Shown in pieces: positions 26,299 through 33,924 of a stretch of DNA of 64,000 nt. Position 1 is the first letter of the stretch. Each line of letters begins with the position of its first letter. This DNA comes from Sorangium cellulosum (GTDB taxonomy: Bacteria; Myxococcota_A; Polyangia; Polyangiales; Polyangiaceae), in NCBI RefSeq assembly GCF_002950945.1, contig NZ_CP012673.1:1736001-1800000 (forward strand), read 5' to 3'. Under the pieces are notes generated by a model. That model had not been told where the DNA came from. It saw nothing but the letters and a program-made list of their open reading frames with translations, and ran no database searches. The translations under genes and the position numbers were made by a program.

Positions 26299-27513
26299 AT
26301 GGCGCGTTCACAGACAGTCTATCTCGAGCGCAACAAGAGCATTACCTTGTCCCTGGCGTTGCTGTTGAGCGCGGGGGTCATGGAGGCATCGGCCCTGGCG
26401 CAAGAGGCGCCTGGATCTCCTGCCCCACCCGCCGAGGTAATCCCGCCTCCGGCTGTCTCGGATGAGTGCAAGTCGGCGCTGGACTCCTTCCGAGACACCG
26501 AGAGCGACTTCGAGAGCGCAACAGACGAGAGCCAGGTTCACAGCAACTTCAAGGCCGCGCGTAGGGCCGCCAGCGATGTATTCAAGAACTGCAATCCGGC
26601 CTTATTCCCCGCCCCACCGGACAAAGACGACGACAACGCAAACCCATTGAGCAAAAATTACAAGAACGCGAAAGACATATTGGGAGACGACGCCAGGATG
26701 CACGCAAAGCTCCTGCGGCTCCACACTGATTCCATATGCGCAGCGAACAGCCTCATTATCAAGGAACCGGAGGAGGCCAAGCTGAAGGAACAGCTGAACC
26801 AGGCGCAGACCTCCGAGGTGAGCCTCAAGAAGGAGATCCGCACCATCGCCTCCCTCGAGAGATGGCCGATATCGGAAGACAGAGAGGCCAAGCTGCTCAT
26901 AGCCTGCGAAGAAGACAAACACGGAAATGAGGAATGGTGCGGGGAGCTAGAGCGCGTGGTCAATACCGGGCAACAGTGTGCGGCCTGGGCGCGTACCACG
27001 GCGAAGAAGAGAATCGCCACCAATCATTCCATATGCAAATTCGATGATGTTGGTCGAGTAAACCTCGTCTGCATTAGCGTCGGAATTATCCCAGCATCGG
27101 TCTCTTATGTCTACTATGCGGCCATGCCCAAGGGGTACTCCGGCCAGTACTCGAGACAGCTCGCCAGCATCGGTCTGCCCACCGCTTCGTTCCGCATCAA
27201 CCCACACCCGTGGTTCGCCATCGACATCGGCGGGCAGCTGCCCGCGGTCCTCTCGTTCACGGCCGACTCGAACAAAACCACCTCATGCACGAGCGATCGC
27301 AACACGTTCACCGACAAGCTGCCATGCGAGACCAGGGCAGAGCTGCGCCCGCTGGTGGGGATCTACACGGGCGTGACCTTCGGCGTGGATAGAATCGGAT
27401 TTCTGACACTCAGCCCTCTCTCGGCGGGGCTGGCGCGGGTAGGCAAGCAAGAGAAGTACACTTTCTACATGGGGTCGTTCGCGGGCGTGTTGCAGCTCTC
27501 GAACACCTTTTGA
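26299..27513 (+). CDS. Exported protein with coiled middle and C-terminal barrel-like region
   Basis: 404 residues from the ATG at 26299, which places a signal peptide (ITLSLALLLSAGVMEASALA) near the N-terminus. Residues ~35-240 are charged and helical with several Cys (FRDTESDFESATDESQ, AKLKEQLNQAQTSEVSLKKE). Residues ~260-404 show alternating strands (TASFRINPHPWFAIDIGGQL, RPLVGIYTGVTFGVD, YTFYMGSFAGVLQLSNTF) with a final aromatic residue, as in outer-membrane barrels. A lipoprotein gene follows after 13 bases. This resembles the barrel/lipoprotein pairing at 2402-3651. No known family is recognised. Confidence 0.55.
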   Translation: MARSQTVYLERNKSITLSLALLLSAGVMEASALAQEAPGSPAPPAEVIPPPAVSDECKSALDSFRDTESDFESATDESQVHSNFKAARRAASDVFKNCNPALFPAPPDKDDDNANPLSKNYKNAKDILGDDARMHAKLLRLHTDSICAANSLIIKEPEEAKLKEQLNQAQTSEVSLKKEIRTIASLERWPISEDREAKLLIACEEDKHGNEEWCGELERVVNTGQQCAAWARTTAKKRIATNHSICKFDDVGRVNLVCISVGIIPASVSYVYYAAMPKGYSGQYSRQLASIGLPTASFRINPHPWFAIDIGGQLPAVLSFTADSNKTTSCTSDRNTFTDKLPCETRAELRPLVGIYTGVTFGVDRIGFLTLSPLSAGLARVGKQEKYTFYMGSFAGVLQLSNTF

Positions 27514-27526
27514 GAGGCAGGTCACG

Positions 27527-28036
27527 ATGAACCGACTCACCCTGATCGGGGCCATGCTTCTGCTGGCATGCATCCATACAGGCTGCGGCGAAGACACGAG
27601 CTGCGCGGAAGCGCAGCAGAGCGTTGAGAACCAGATTAAGGACGCCTGCTCGGAAGATGCGCTCAAAAACACGGAGTTCTGCAAGGCGTGCGTCAGCGCG
27701 GGGTTCTACTCCATCACGGAGCTAGGAGGCGGCGCCTGCTCGTGCTCCTTGCTGATCTACGACGCTGATGAATGCTATTACCGCGAAGGAGGGGGCGCGA
27801 AAGCATCCACCCGAGGGGCAGTACGTCACGCAGCGCAAGTGTGCATCACCGCCACCGTGCCAGGCGCAGGCGGCGCAGGCGGCGCAGGCGGCGCAGGCGG
27901 CGCAGGCGGCGCAGGCGGCGCAGGCGGCGCAGGCGGCGCAGGCGGCGCAGGCGGCGCAGGCGGCGCAGGCGGCGCAGGCGGCGCAGGCGGCGCAGGCGGC
28001 GCAGGCGGCGCAGGCGGACAGGCGGCATCACCCTGA
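27527..28036 (+). CDS. Cys-rich lipoprotein ending in a Gly-Ala repeat
   Basis: 169 residues. A lipobox (IHTGC) follows a short hydrophobic signal. The core (~25-85) has eight Cys (CKACVSAGFYSITELGGG, then CSCSLLIYDADECYY). From about residue 113 the protein is pure Ala-Gly-Gly repeats encoded by a 9-bp tandem repeat. After DECYY the frame used here becomes unconvincing (REGGGAKASTRGAV), while the neighbouring frame reads KHPPEGQYVTQRKCASPPP. A one-base slip near 27780 may therefore have changed the true C-terminus. The gene is co-directional with the barrel-like gene 13 bases upstream. Confidence 0.55.
   Translation: MNRLTLIGAMLLLACIHTGCGEDTSCAEAQQSVENQIKDACSEDALKNTEFCKACVSAGFYSITELGGGACSCSLLIYDADECYYREGGGAKASTRGAVRHAAQVCITATVPGAGGAGGAGGAGGAGGAGGAGGAGGAGGAGGAGGAGGAGGAGGAGGAGGAGGQAASP
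27866..28018. repeat. Tandem repeat, 17 copies of a 9-bp unit
   Basis: GCAGGCGGC repeated without interruption (last copy one mismatch). The unit length is a multiple of three, so it can expand or shrink without frameshift. It encodes Ala-Gly-Gly in the lipoprotein frame and Gln-Ala-Ala or Arg-Arg-Arg in the others. Confidence 0.9.
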
Positions 28037-28242
28037 TCTGCAAGCTAACCTGCACGCTCGCTGTTGACCTCAGCCTGCTCGCCCTCGCCGAACAGGTGGA
28101 GGACGATGCGCTCCGGGGCCTGAGGAGCCGGAATTGGCCGAGGAGATCGCGCGCCTCGACGAGTCCGTGGGGTGACGGCGCGTGCTGCTCGCCTACGCGG
28201 TGCGGGTCCGTGTAGGCCATCGCACGGCGGCGGTGGGTCTTC
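28037..28242. other. Remnant stretch
   Basis: The plus strand has the end of a lost small gene (EEPELAEEIARLDESVG, stop about 28175) in a frame that is not open upstream. Nothing else is recognisable. Confidence 0.3.
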
Positions 28243-28491
28243 CTACCGGCGCTCACCTCCTCGGCTCTCCGCTGCTGGATCAAGGCCGAGCAGCCGACCG
28301 ATCGCCTCGTGGATGACACGGGCCGCCTCCTCATCGCCGAGGGCGACGGCACGGCTCAGGCTGCCGGCGAGCGAGGTGACCACGGCCGCCCGAGGCGACG
28401 GGTCGGCCACGGCGAGCTCCCTAGGCCCACGGCTTGACAGCTGGGCCCGGGTTGGGTCCATGCGTTCCGAGGGGGCGCGATCCATCGTCAC
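28243..28491 (-). CDS. Small hypothetical protein, IS66-associated passenger family
   Basis: 82 residues, ATG start. The C-terminal half reads SLSRAVALGDEEAARVIHEA and IGRLLGLDPAAESRG, closely related to the fragment at 25259-25381 (VEAARIAHETIGRLLG). This is an amphipathic helical module. No domain is recognised and the gene may itself be incomplete. It is a single gene in a decayed stretch between the repeat lipoprotein and the DUF5924 pair; 28492-28666 holds nothing visible. Confidence 0.4.
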   Translation of the reverse strand: MTMDRAPSERMDPTRAQLSSRGPRELAVADPSPRAAVVTSLAGSLSRAVALGDEEAARVIHEAIGRLLGLDPAAESRGGERR

Positions 28492-28666
28492 GCCCCCCCA
28501 GAACTCCGGGTGATCCGACGGATCGCGACCGTTCGCAACCGCAAATTCGTCCTTATGGTTCTTCCCTAGAGCGACAAACGGGTTAACCGAGCAAGCCCCG
28601 TTCGTGGCGCGGCGGCCTGACGGCGACGCTCCTCTCCAGCGCTGGACGGCGCTGAGGGGCGGGCGC

Positions 28667-29494
28667 TCACCCGATCGCGCCCATCACGATCTGCGCCCCC
28701 CGCGCCACGATCGCCACCACCGCCCCCGCGTCCCACGCGCGCGCGAGCCACCACTGCGCCTCTCCGCCGCTGCTCCACGGCAGAACCCGCGCCGGCGGCT
28801 CCACCAGGTCCGCGCACGTGAGCACCCGCTCGCGCGCCTGCGCCTCGCGGTAGCCGCTGCCGCCGCCGCCCACGTGCTCCTCCGCCCGCACGTACACGTA
28901 GAGCCGCGCCTCCCGGCCCTCCGGGATCAGCGCCCCGGCCGCGCCGAGCGCCTCCGGCGTCGCCGGCAGCTCGGCCCGCGCGCCGCCCTGCTTCAGCCGG
29001 AGCGCGCCCCCATCCGCGCGCTCGACCCGCGCGCGGATCCAGCCCTCGGAGCGCTCGCCGCGGAGCAGCGCGCGGAGCGGCGAGAGCTCGGGGCTCGGGC
29101 CCAGCCGCGGCGCGCGGCTCCCGTGGAAGAGCCGCGCGGCGAGCAGCCAGAACAGGATCGGGAACACCGACAGCACCGGGTGCAGCTCGAGCGCGCTCGC
29201 CACGCCGGCCGTCCCGTCGAACACCGGGAAGGCGAGCACGCCCGAGGCGGCGACGGCGCCGAGCGCGATCGTCGCGCCGAACCCGCCGACCACGCCGATC
29301 GCGACGTTGCCGATCGCCACCACGCCGATGGCCACGTTGCCGATCGCGATGAAGCCGCGCGCCACGTTGCCCACGGCGATGACGCCCGTGACGACGTTGC
29401 CGAACACCAGGAATCCATTCGCCATGTTGCCCGTGGCGATCCAGCGCGCGGGCGGCGCCGCGGCCGCCGGGGCGCCCGGGCGGACCCCGCTCAT
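28667..29494 (-). CDS. Membrane protein with GNVAxGxIAI repeats
   Basis: 275 residues. The ATG at 29494 overlaps the stop of the upstream DUF5924 gene (ATGA). Residues ~17-85 contain about seven tandem 8-11-residue repeats (GNMANGFLVF, GNVVTGVIAV, GNVARGFIAI, GNVAIGVVAI), which look like a short beta-solenoid or packed membrane hairpins. A hydrophobic segment (HPVLSVFPILFWLLAARLF) follows. The C-terminal half is a soluble domain (LYVYVRAEEHVGGGG, WWLARAWDAGAVVAIVARGA). Coupling to the DUF5924/DUF2914 gene suggests a joint role in the envelope. The family has no assigned function that I know of. Confidence 0.6.
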   Translation of the reverse strand: MSGVRPGAPAAAAPPARWIATGNMANGFLVFGNVVTGVIAVGNVARGFIAIGNVAIGVVAIGNVAIGVVGGFGATIALGAVAASGVLAFPVFDGTAGVASALELHPVLSVFPILFWLLAARLFHGSRAPRLGPSPELSPLRALLRGERSEGWIRARVERADGGALRLKQGGARAELPATPEALGAAGALIPEGREARLYVYVRAEEHVGGGGSGYREAQARERVLTCADLVEPPARVLPWSSGGEAQWWLARAWDAGAVVAIVARGAQIVMGAIG

Positions 29495-30939
29495 TCCGTC
29501 ACCTCGAACGCGGTGCGGCCGACGAGCTGGCCGTCCTCCGTCTCGACGTCCACCGTCCACTGGCCGGTCAGGCGGCGCGGCAGGCGCCCGCCCACGAGCT
29601 GCGACTTCAGCCGCACCGCGCCCTCCGGGCCCGGGACGCGCAGCATCTCCTCCCGCTCGCGGAAGACCTCCCGGCCCTCGTGCCGCCAGACGTGGAGCAG
29701 CCGGTCGCCCTCGCCGCCCGGCACCACGACGTCGGTCACCGCGCGGAGCTCCTGGATCACCGAGGTGTGGAGCGACTTCACGCTCATCGCGAGCCGGCCG
29801 TCCTGGAGCACGTAAGGGCCCACGGCCGCGGACGAGAGGTGCATCGGCACCGGCGGGATGAGCTCCCGCGTCCCGTAGGCGAGCCCGACCCCGGCGGCCC
29901 CCGCGACGACGAGCAGCACCGCGCCGATCCGGCTCCACAGGACGGACATCGGCAGGTGCAGCGTGCAGAAGCCGAGCACGGAGACCAGCGCGGCGGAGAG
30001 CAGCGTGTAGAGCGTCCGGGTGTCGGGCAAGATCGCCGGGATGACGAGGTTCAGGCACGCGAACAGCGTCACGCCGTAGAACACCGAGGCGAGCGTCCTC
30101 CACCGCATGAGCACGCGGTCGAAGACGAGATCGAGCGTGGAGAGCACGGCGCAACCGCCGAGCAGCAGCACGAACCAGCGGTTCGGCGCGTCCAGGCTGG
30201 CGCTCTTCCAGTAGAACGGGAGCAGGAAGAACAACATGCCCTGATAGAGGTTCTTCAGGACATAGGTCATCACCATGAAGCGCAGCCGCGCGCCGCGCCA
30301 CGCGGTCGCGTAGTCCTGGCGGGCGCCGGTGCCGAAGAGCCGGAAGAACAGGAGCACAAGCAGCCAGGCGACGCTGACCGAGATGGCGAGGAAGCGAGCG
30401 TGCTGGAACCCCTTCTGCGCGAACGCCACCACGAAGGCGCCGAGGCTGAGCGCGTAGGCGGTGTGCAGCCACCAGAGCTTCTTGTGGTGCCGCTTGAGGA
30501 AGGCGCTGGCCTTCGCCTTGAAGCCCTGCGGCGCGGGCTCCTCCTCGGGGCTCAGCTCGGCGAAGGACGGCTTGGGCTCGGCCTTGACGGTCGGCGCGTC
30601 GTCCTCCGCGGACCGCGCTTGCCGCTGGGGCATCTTGAGCGTGCGGTCGTCGGGCTCCGCGCCCGCGGCCCGGGGCGGCATGCGCAGCGTGACGTCGTCG
30701 GGGCCGCCGCGGTCCCGGTCCCCGGGCGGCGCGGCGCCGCCGTGCGGCTCGGGCGCGCGGGGCGGCGCGCCGGCCGGCATGTACAGGATCGTCGGCGCCT
30801 CCCCGAGCGACTCGCGGGCGCGCTTCTCGTGGATCTGCGTCGTGACCGCGCTCGAGGACGGCGGCGACGGCCGCGAGGGCGCGCTCGCGTGGGCCTCGGG
30901 GCTGGAGGCGTCAGGGGAACGCGGCTCGTGAGGCTTCAT
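29491..30939 (-). CDS. DUF5924 family membrane protein with C-terminal DUF2914 domain
   Basis: 482 residues. The first ~160 are a disordered Pro/Ala/Glu region. Residues ~165-365 contain about eight membrane helices (LHTAYALSLGAFVVAFA, FLAISVSVAWLLVLLFF, GMLFFLLPFYW, IGAVLLVVAGAAGVGLAYG). The C-terminal ~100 residues match DUF2914: VTDVVVPGGEGDRLLHVWRH, GREVFREREEMLRVPGPEG and GQWTVDVETEDGQLVGRTAF. The biological role is unknown. It starts the two-gene operon with the GN-repeat protein. Confidence 0.75.
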   Translation of the reverse strand: MKPHEPRSPDASSPEAHASAPSRPSPPSSSAVTTQIHEKRARESLGEAPTILYMPAGAPPRAPEPHGGAAPPGDRDRGGPDDVTLRMPPRAAGAEPDDRTLKMPQRQARSAEDDAPTVKAEPKPSFAELSPEEEPAPQGFKAKASAFLKRHHKKLWWLHTAYALSLGAFVVAFAQKGFQHARFLAISVSVAWLLVLLFFRLFGTGARQDYATAWRGARLRFMVMTYVLKNLYQGMLFFLLPFYWKSASLDAPNRWFVLLLGGCAVLSTLDLVFDRVLMRWRTLASVFYGVTLFACLNLVIPAILPDTRTLYTLLSAALVSVLGFCTLHLPMSVLWSRIGAVLLVVAGAAGVGLAYGTRELIPPVPMHLSSAAVGPYVLQDGRLAMSVKSLHTSVIQELRAVTDVVVPGGEGDRLLHVWRHEGREVFREREEMLRVPGPEGAVRLKSQLVGGRLPRRLTGQWTVDVETEDGQLVGRTAFEVTE

Positions 30940-31152
30940 GCGGAAGCGCAGCGTACCCGACCGGCGTGCTGCCTACGAGGGCGCGGCGAGGCGGCCGCGG
31001 CGGCCGAGCGCGGCGGCCGGCGGCGGCCGGTGTCGACCAGGAGGGCGGGGCGGCAGAGGCGAAAATGTTAGCAAGTACGATAGTTTACATGCTTCGAGGG
31101 GCGAGTTATCCCGGGCGGAGGTGATCGCGGCGCGGCGGCGCGGGGCGCGGCG

Positions 31153-33741
31153 TCAGCGGCTCGTGCGCTGGAGCGCCTCGGCGTAACGCGCGACCTCGCC
31201 CTGCGCGATCTCGTCGTCCGGATCGGCGCGCAGCGCGTCCACGAACGCCGCGTAGGCGTCGCGGTGCTGCCCGCGCGCCTGGAGCAGGGCGCCGCGCAGG
31301 GAGCGGCCCCGCGCCGCGAACCGGCGCTCGGCGGGCGCGCGCTCCGCGTCCGGCCACGCGGCGAGCGCCGCCGGCGCGGCGCGGCGATCGAGCAGACGCT
31401 CGAGGTTCTGCGCGGCGCGGGCGTAGCCGGTGCTCGCGCTCGCCGGCATGACCTGCATGAACTCGACCCGCGGGTGGTCCTCGGTGGTGAGCGGCGCGCC
31501 CGCGGCGAGCGCGCGGACCTCCGCCGGGCCGAGGAGGTGGCTCGCCAGCACGTCGGCCGGGTCGCGCAGCCCCGCGGCCGGCGCGCCGCCCAGCCGGCGC
31601 AGCCCCTCGCGCAGCGCGGCCGGGTCGAGCGCGGGCGGCGCATCCGCGCCGAGGAGCGCGACGTAGTGCCCCTTCTCCCACACCTCGACGTGGGGGAACA
31701 CCGCGGCGAACGTGGCCATGACCGACCGGACGGCGTCGAACGTCATCTGGTCGAGCGGGAGCCACTCGAGCACCAGGCCGCCCGGCGCGAGCCGCTCCTG
31801 GCAGGCGGCGAGGAGCTCGCGGCTGTACAGCGCGCCTGCGCCCGGCCGGTAGGGCACGAAGAGCCCCAGCACGATGACGTCGAAGCGCCGCCGGGTGCGC
31901 TGCAGGAAGCTCCGGCCGTCGTCCAGCACGACGTCGACGCGCGGGTCGTCGAGGAGGCCGCCGTTGTGGGCCGAGAACGCCCGGGCGGCGTCGATCACCG
32001 CCGGGGAGATCTCGACGATCGTGAGCGCTTCGACGCGGCTGTCGCGGAGCTGCGGCAGGGCGTGGATGCCGGTGGCGAGGCCGATCTCGACGATCCGCGC
32101 CGGCCGGGGGTGCAAGAGGAGGGGCAAGGCGCCCTGGCGCAGCATCGACTGGACCATCGCCGGGTGCGTCGAGCCCCAGCGGTGGCGGCGATCGGTGACG
32201 AGGGAGCGGACGCCGTCCTTCTCGGCGACCTCCACGATGCCGCTCGCGTCCTCCGCGTGGAACACGCGCCGCCCCTCGACGCTGCGCGCCGGGAAGAACC
32301 AGTCCGTGCTGGCGGCCGGCAGGAGCCAGAGCAGCGCGGCCACCAGCGCGCCGTAGGTGAGCCGCCGGAAGAGGCGCAGCCGGCCCGGACCCTGGCTGGG
32401 CGTGGGCGGCGCGGGCGGCGCGGGCAGGCCGAGCGCGAGCAGCGCGCCGCCGAGGGCCGCGGCCGAGAGCAGCACGGTGGTCTTGCCGAAGCCGAAGCGC
32501 GGGACGAGCCAGAGCCCGCCGGCGACGCAGCCGAGGACCGCGCCCAGGGTGTTGGCCGAGAGCACGGCGCCCACCGCGCGCCCCGAGCCCGAGCGGGCGC
32601 GGCCCGGGGGCGCGCGCCCCGGGGCGGCGCGGCCGGCCAGATCGAGGCAGAGCGGCAGGCTCGCGCCGAGCAGCAGCGTCGGCGGCAGGAGGGGCAGCGC
32701 GGCGGACGCGAGCTGTTGCGCCAGGGCGGCGTCGAAGGACACGGGCGACCGGTCCGGCGCCGCCTCGCCGAGCCAGCGCAGGGTCACGAAGGTGAGCAGA
32801 CCCGACAGCGCGACGCCCGCCTGGCACGCGCCGAGCGCGACCGCCGTCCGCACACGCGCGCTGAGGAGCGCGCCGGTGAGGCCGCCGAGCGCGATCCCGG
32901 TGAGGAACGTGGCGAGGGTGCAGGTGAAGGCGAAGGTGGTGTCGCGCGTCACCGCCGCGAGCACGTGGGTCCACACGATCTGGAAGCTCAGGGAGACGAA
33001 GCCCGACAGGGCCGCGAGGACGAGCGCGGCGCGGAGCGGCGCCGGCGGCTCGTGCGGCGTCGCGGCGCGCCCCGGCTCGTGCGGCGGCGGCTCGTGCGGC
33101 GTCGCGGCGCGCCCCGGCTCGTGCGGCGTCGCGGCGCGCCCGACCGTCGCCAGGGCGAGCAGCGCGACGGCCACGCTGGCGGCCGCGGCGACCAGGTTGG
33201 TGCGCGACACGCCGAGCGCCGGGAGGAGGAAGAGCCCCGCGGCCGCCGCGCCGAGCACGGCCCCGGCGGTGTTCGCCGCGTAGAGCCGGCCGGCGCCGGC
33301 GCCGATCCGGTCGCGCGCGCCGAGGCAGCCCTCGGCGGCGAGCGGCAGCGTGGCGCCCATGAGCGTGGTCGGCACGAGCAGGACCACGAGCGCGCCCGCG
33401 AAGCGGACCGCGAAGCCGAGCCCCGGGCGCGCGAGCAGGGGCTCGTAGAGCCAGCCATAGAGGCCGCCCACTGCGGACAGGCCGAGGGGCACGAGCAGCG
33501 CCGAGACGCCGATCGCCGCTTCCAGCGCCGCGTAGGCGCGGAGCGGAGCGCGCAGGCGCGGCGCGAGGCGCCCGCCCACGAGCCCGCCGAGCGACAGCCC
33601 GGCCATGTAGGCCACGAGCACCGCGGTGGTCGCGTGGAGGGCCACGCCGAACACCCCGCCGAGCAATCGTGTCCAGACGACCTCGTAGGCGAGCGACGAC
33701 GCCCCCGAGAGGAACAGGAGGCCGAACATCCGCGACGTCAC
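31153..33741 (-). CDS. Membrane protein fused to a spermidine-synthase-like domain
   Basis: 862 residues from the GTG at 33741, preferred because GGAGG lies seven bases upstream; an ATG at 33795 would add 18 residues. The N-terminal ~480 residues hold about 12-14 transmembrane helices, starting LLFLSGASSLAYEVVWTRLL, the signature opening of this fused family. The C-terminal part is a Rossmann-type aminopropyltransferase fold: IVEIGLATGIHALPQL, LTIVEISPAVIDAARAFS, VDVVLDDGRSFLQ and FDVIVLGLFVPY, then TPR-like helices. Canonical spermidine-synthase catalytic Asp positions are partly changed, so the activity may not be spermidine synthesis. An internal Pro-rich loop is coded by a 27-bp repeat. 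Confidence 0.8.
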   Translation of the reverse strand: MTSRMFGLLFLSGASSLAYEVVWTRLLGGVFGVALHATTAVLVAYMAGLSLGGLVGGRLAPRLRAPLRAYAALEAAIGVSALLVPLGLSAVGGLYGWLYEPLLARPGLGFAVRFAGALVVLLVPTTLMGATLPLAAEGCLGARDRIGAGAGRLYAANTAGAVLGAAAAGLFLLPALGVSRTNLVAAAASVAVALLALATVGRAATPHEPGRAATPHEPPPHEPGRAATPHEPPAPLRAALVLAALSGFVSLSFQIVWTHVLAAVTRDTTFAFTCTLATFLTGIALGGLTGALLSARVRTAVALGACQAGVALSGLLTFVTLRWLGEAAPDRSPVSFDAALAQQLASAALPLLPPTLLLGASLPLCLDLAGRAAPGRAPPGRARSGSGRAVGAVLSANTLGAVLGCVAGGLWLVPRFGFGKTTVLLSAAALGGALLALGLPAPPAPPTPSQGPGRLRLFRRLTYGALVAALLWLLPAASTDWFFPARSVEGRRVFHAEDASGIVEVAEKDGVRSLVTDRRHRWGSTHPAMVQSMLRQGALPLLLHPRPARIVEIGLATGIHALPQLRDSRVEALTIVEISPAVIDAARAFSAHNGGLLDDPRVDVVLDDGRSFLQRTRRRFDVIVLGLFVPYRPGAGALYSRELLAACQERLAPGGLVLEWLPLDQMTFDAVRSVMATFAAVFPHVEVWEKGHYVALLGADAPPALDPAALREGLRRLGGAPAAGLRDPADVLASHLLGPAEVRALAAGAPLTTEDHPRVEFMQVMPASASTGYARAAQNLERLLDRRAAPAALAAWPDAERAPAERRFAARGRSLRGALLQARGQHRDAYAAFVDALRADPDDEIAQGEVARYAEALQRTSR
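33045..33142. repeat. 27-bp direct repeat inside the spermidine-synthase-like gene
   Basis: Three near-identical copies of a unit starting GGCTCGTGCGGCGTCGCGGC. They encode repeated ATPHEPGRA segments in a cytoplasmic or periplasmic loop between membrane helices. In frame and probably variable in copy number. Confidence 0.75.
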
Positions 33742-33868
33742 GGGGGCACCTCCATCACGGTTCGAGCTCACGAGCGGCTCCACGCCTCCATGCAATCAAG
33801 ACGAGCGCCCCTCCACGCCGGAGGGCCGGTCCGCGGCCGCGCCGGCGCCCGGGGCGGGAAACAGAGGA

Positions 33869-33894
33869 GCAGGCCCCGCCGCCGCGGGGCCTGC
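33869..33894 (-). terminator. Hairpin terminator of the phosphatase gene
   Basis: Perfect 11-bp stem GCAGGCCCCGC with a four-base loop, 31 bp after the stop of the 33925-35646 gene and before the next gene's leader. No T-run follows, as is common in GC-rich genomes. Confidence 0.6.
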
Positions 33895-33924
33895 GGCGCG
33901 AGCGCGCGGCTCGCTGCGTTCACC

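Noticed and set aside
27768..28067. Gln-Ala-Ala reading of the 9-bp repeat as a separate gene
   Set aside because: Starts inside the lipoprotein gene without its own ribosome site; noted instead as a possible frame slip.
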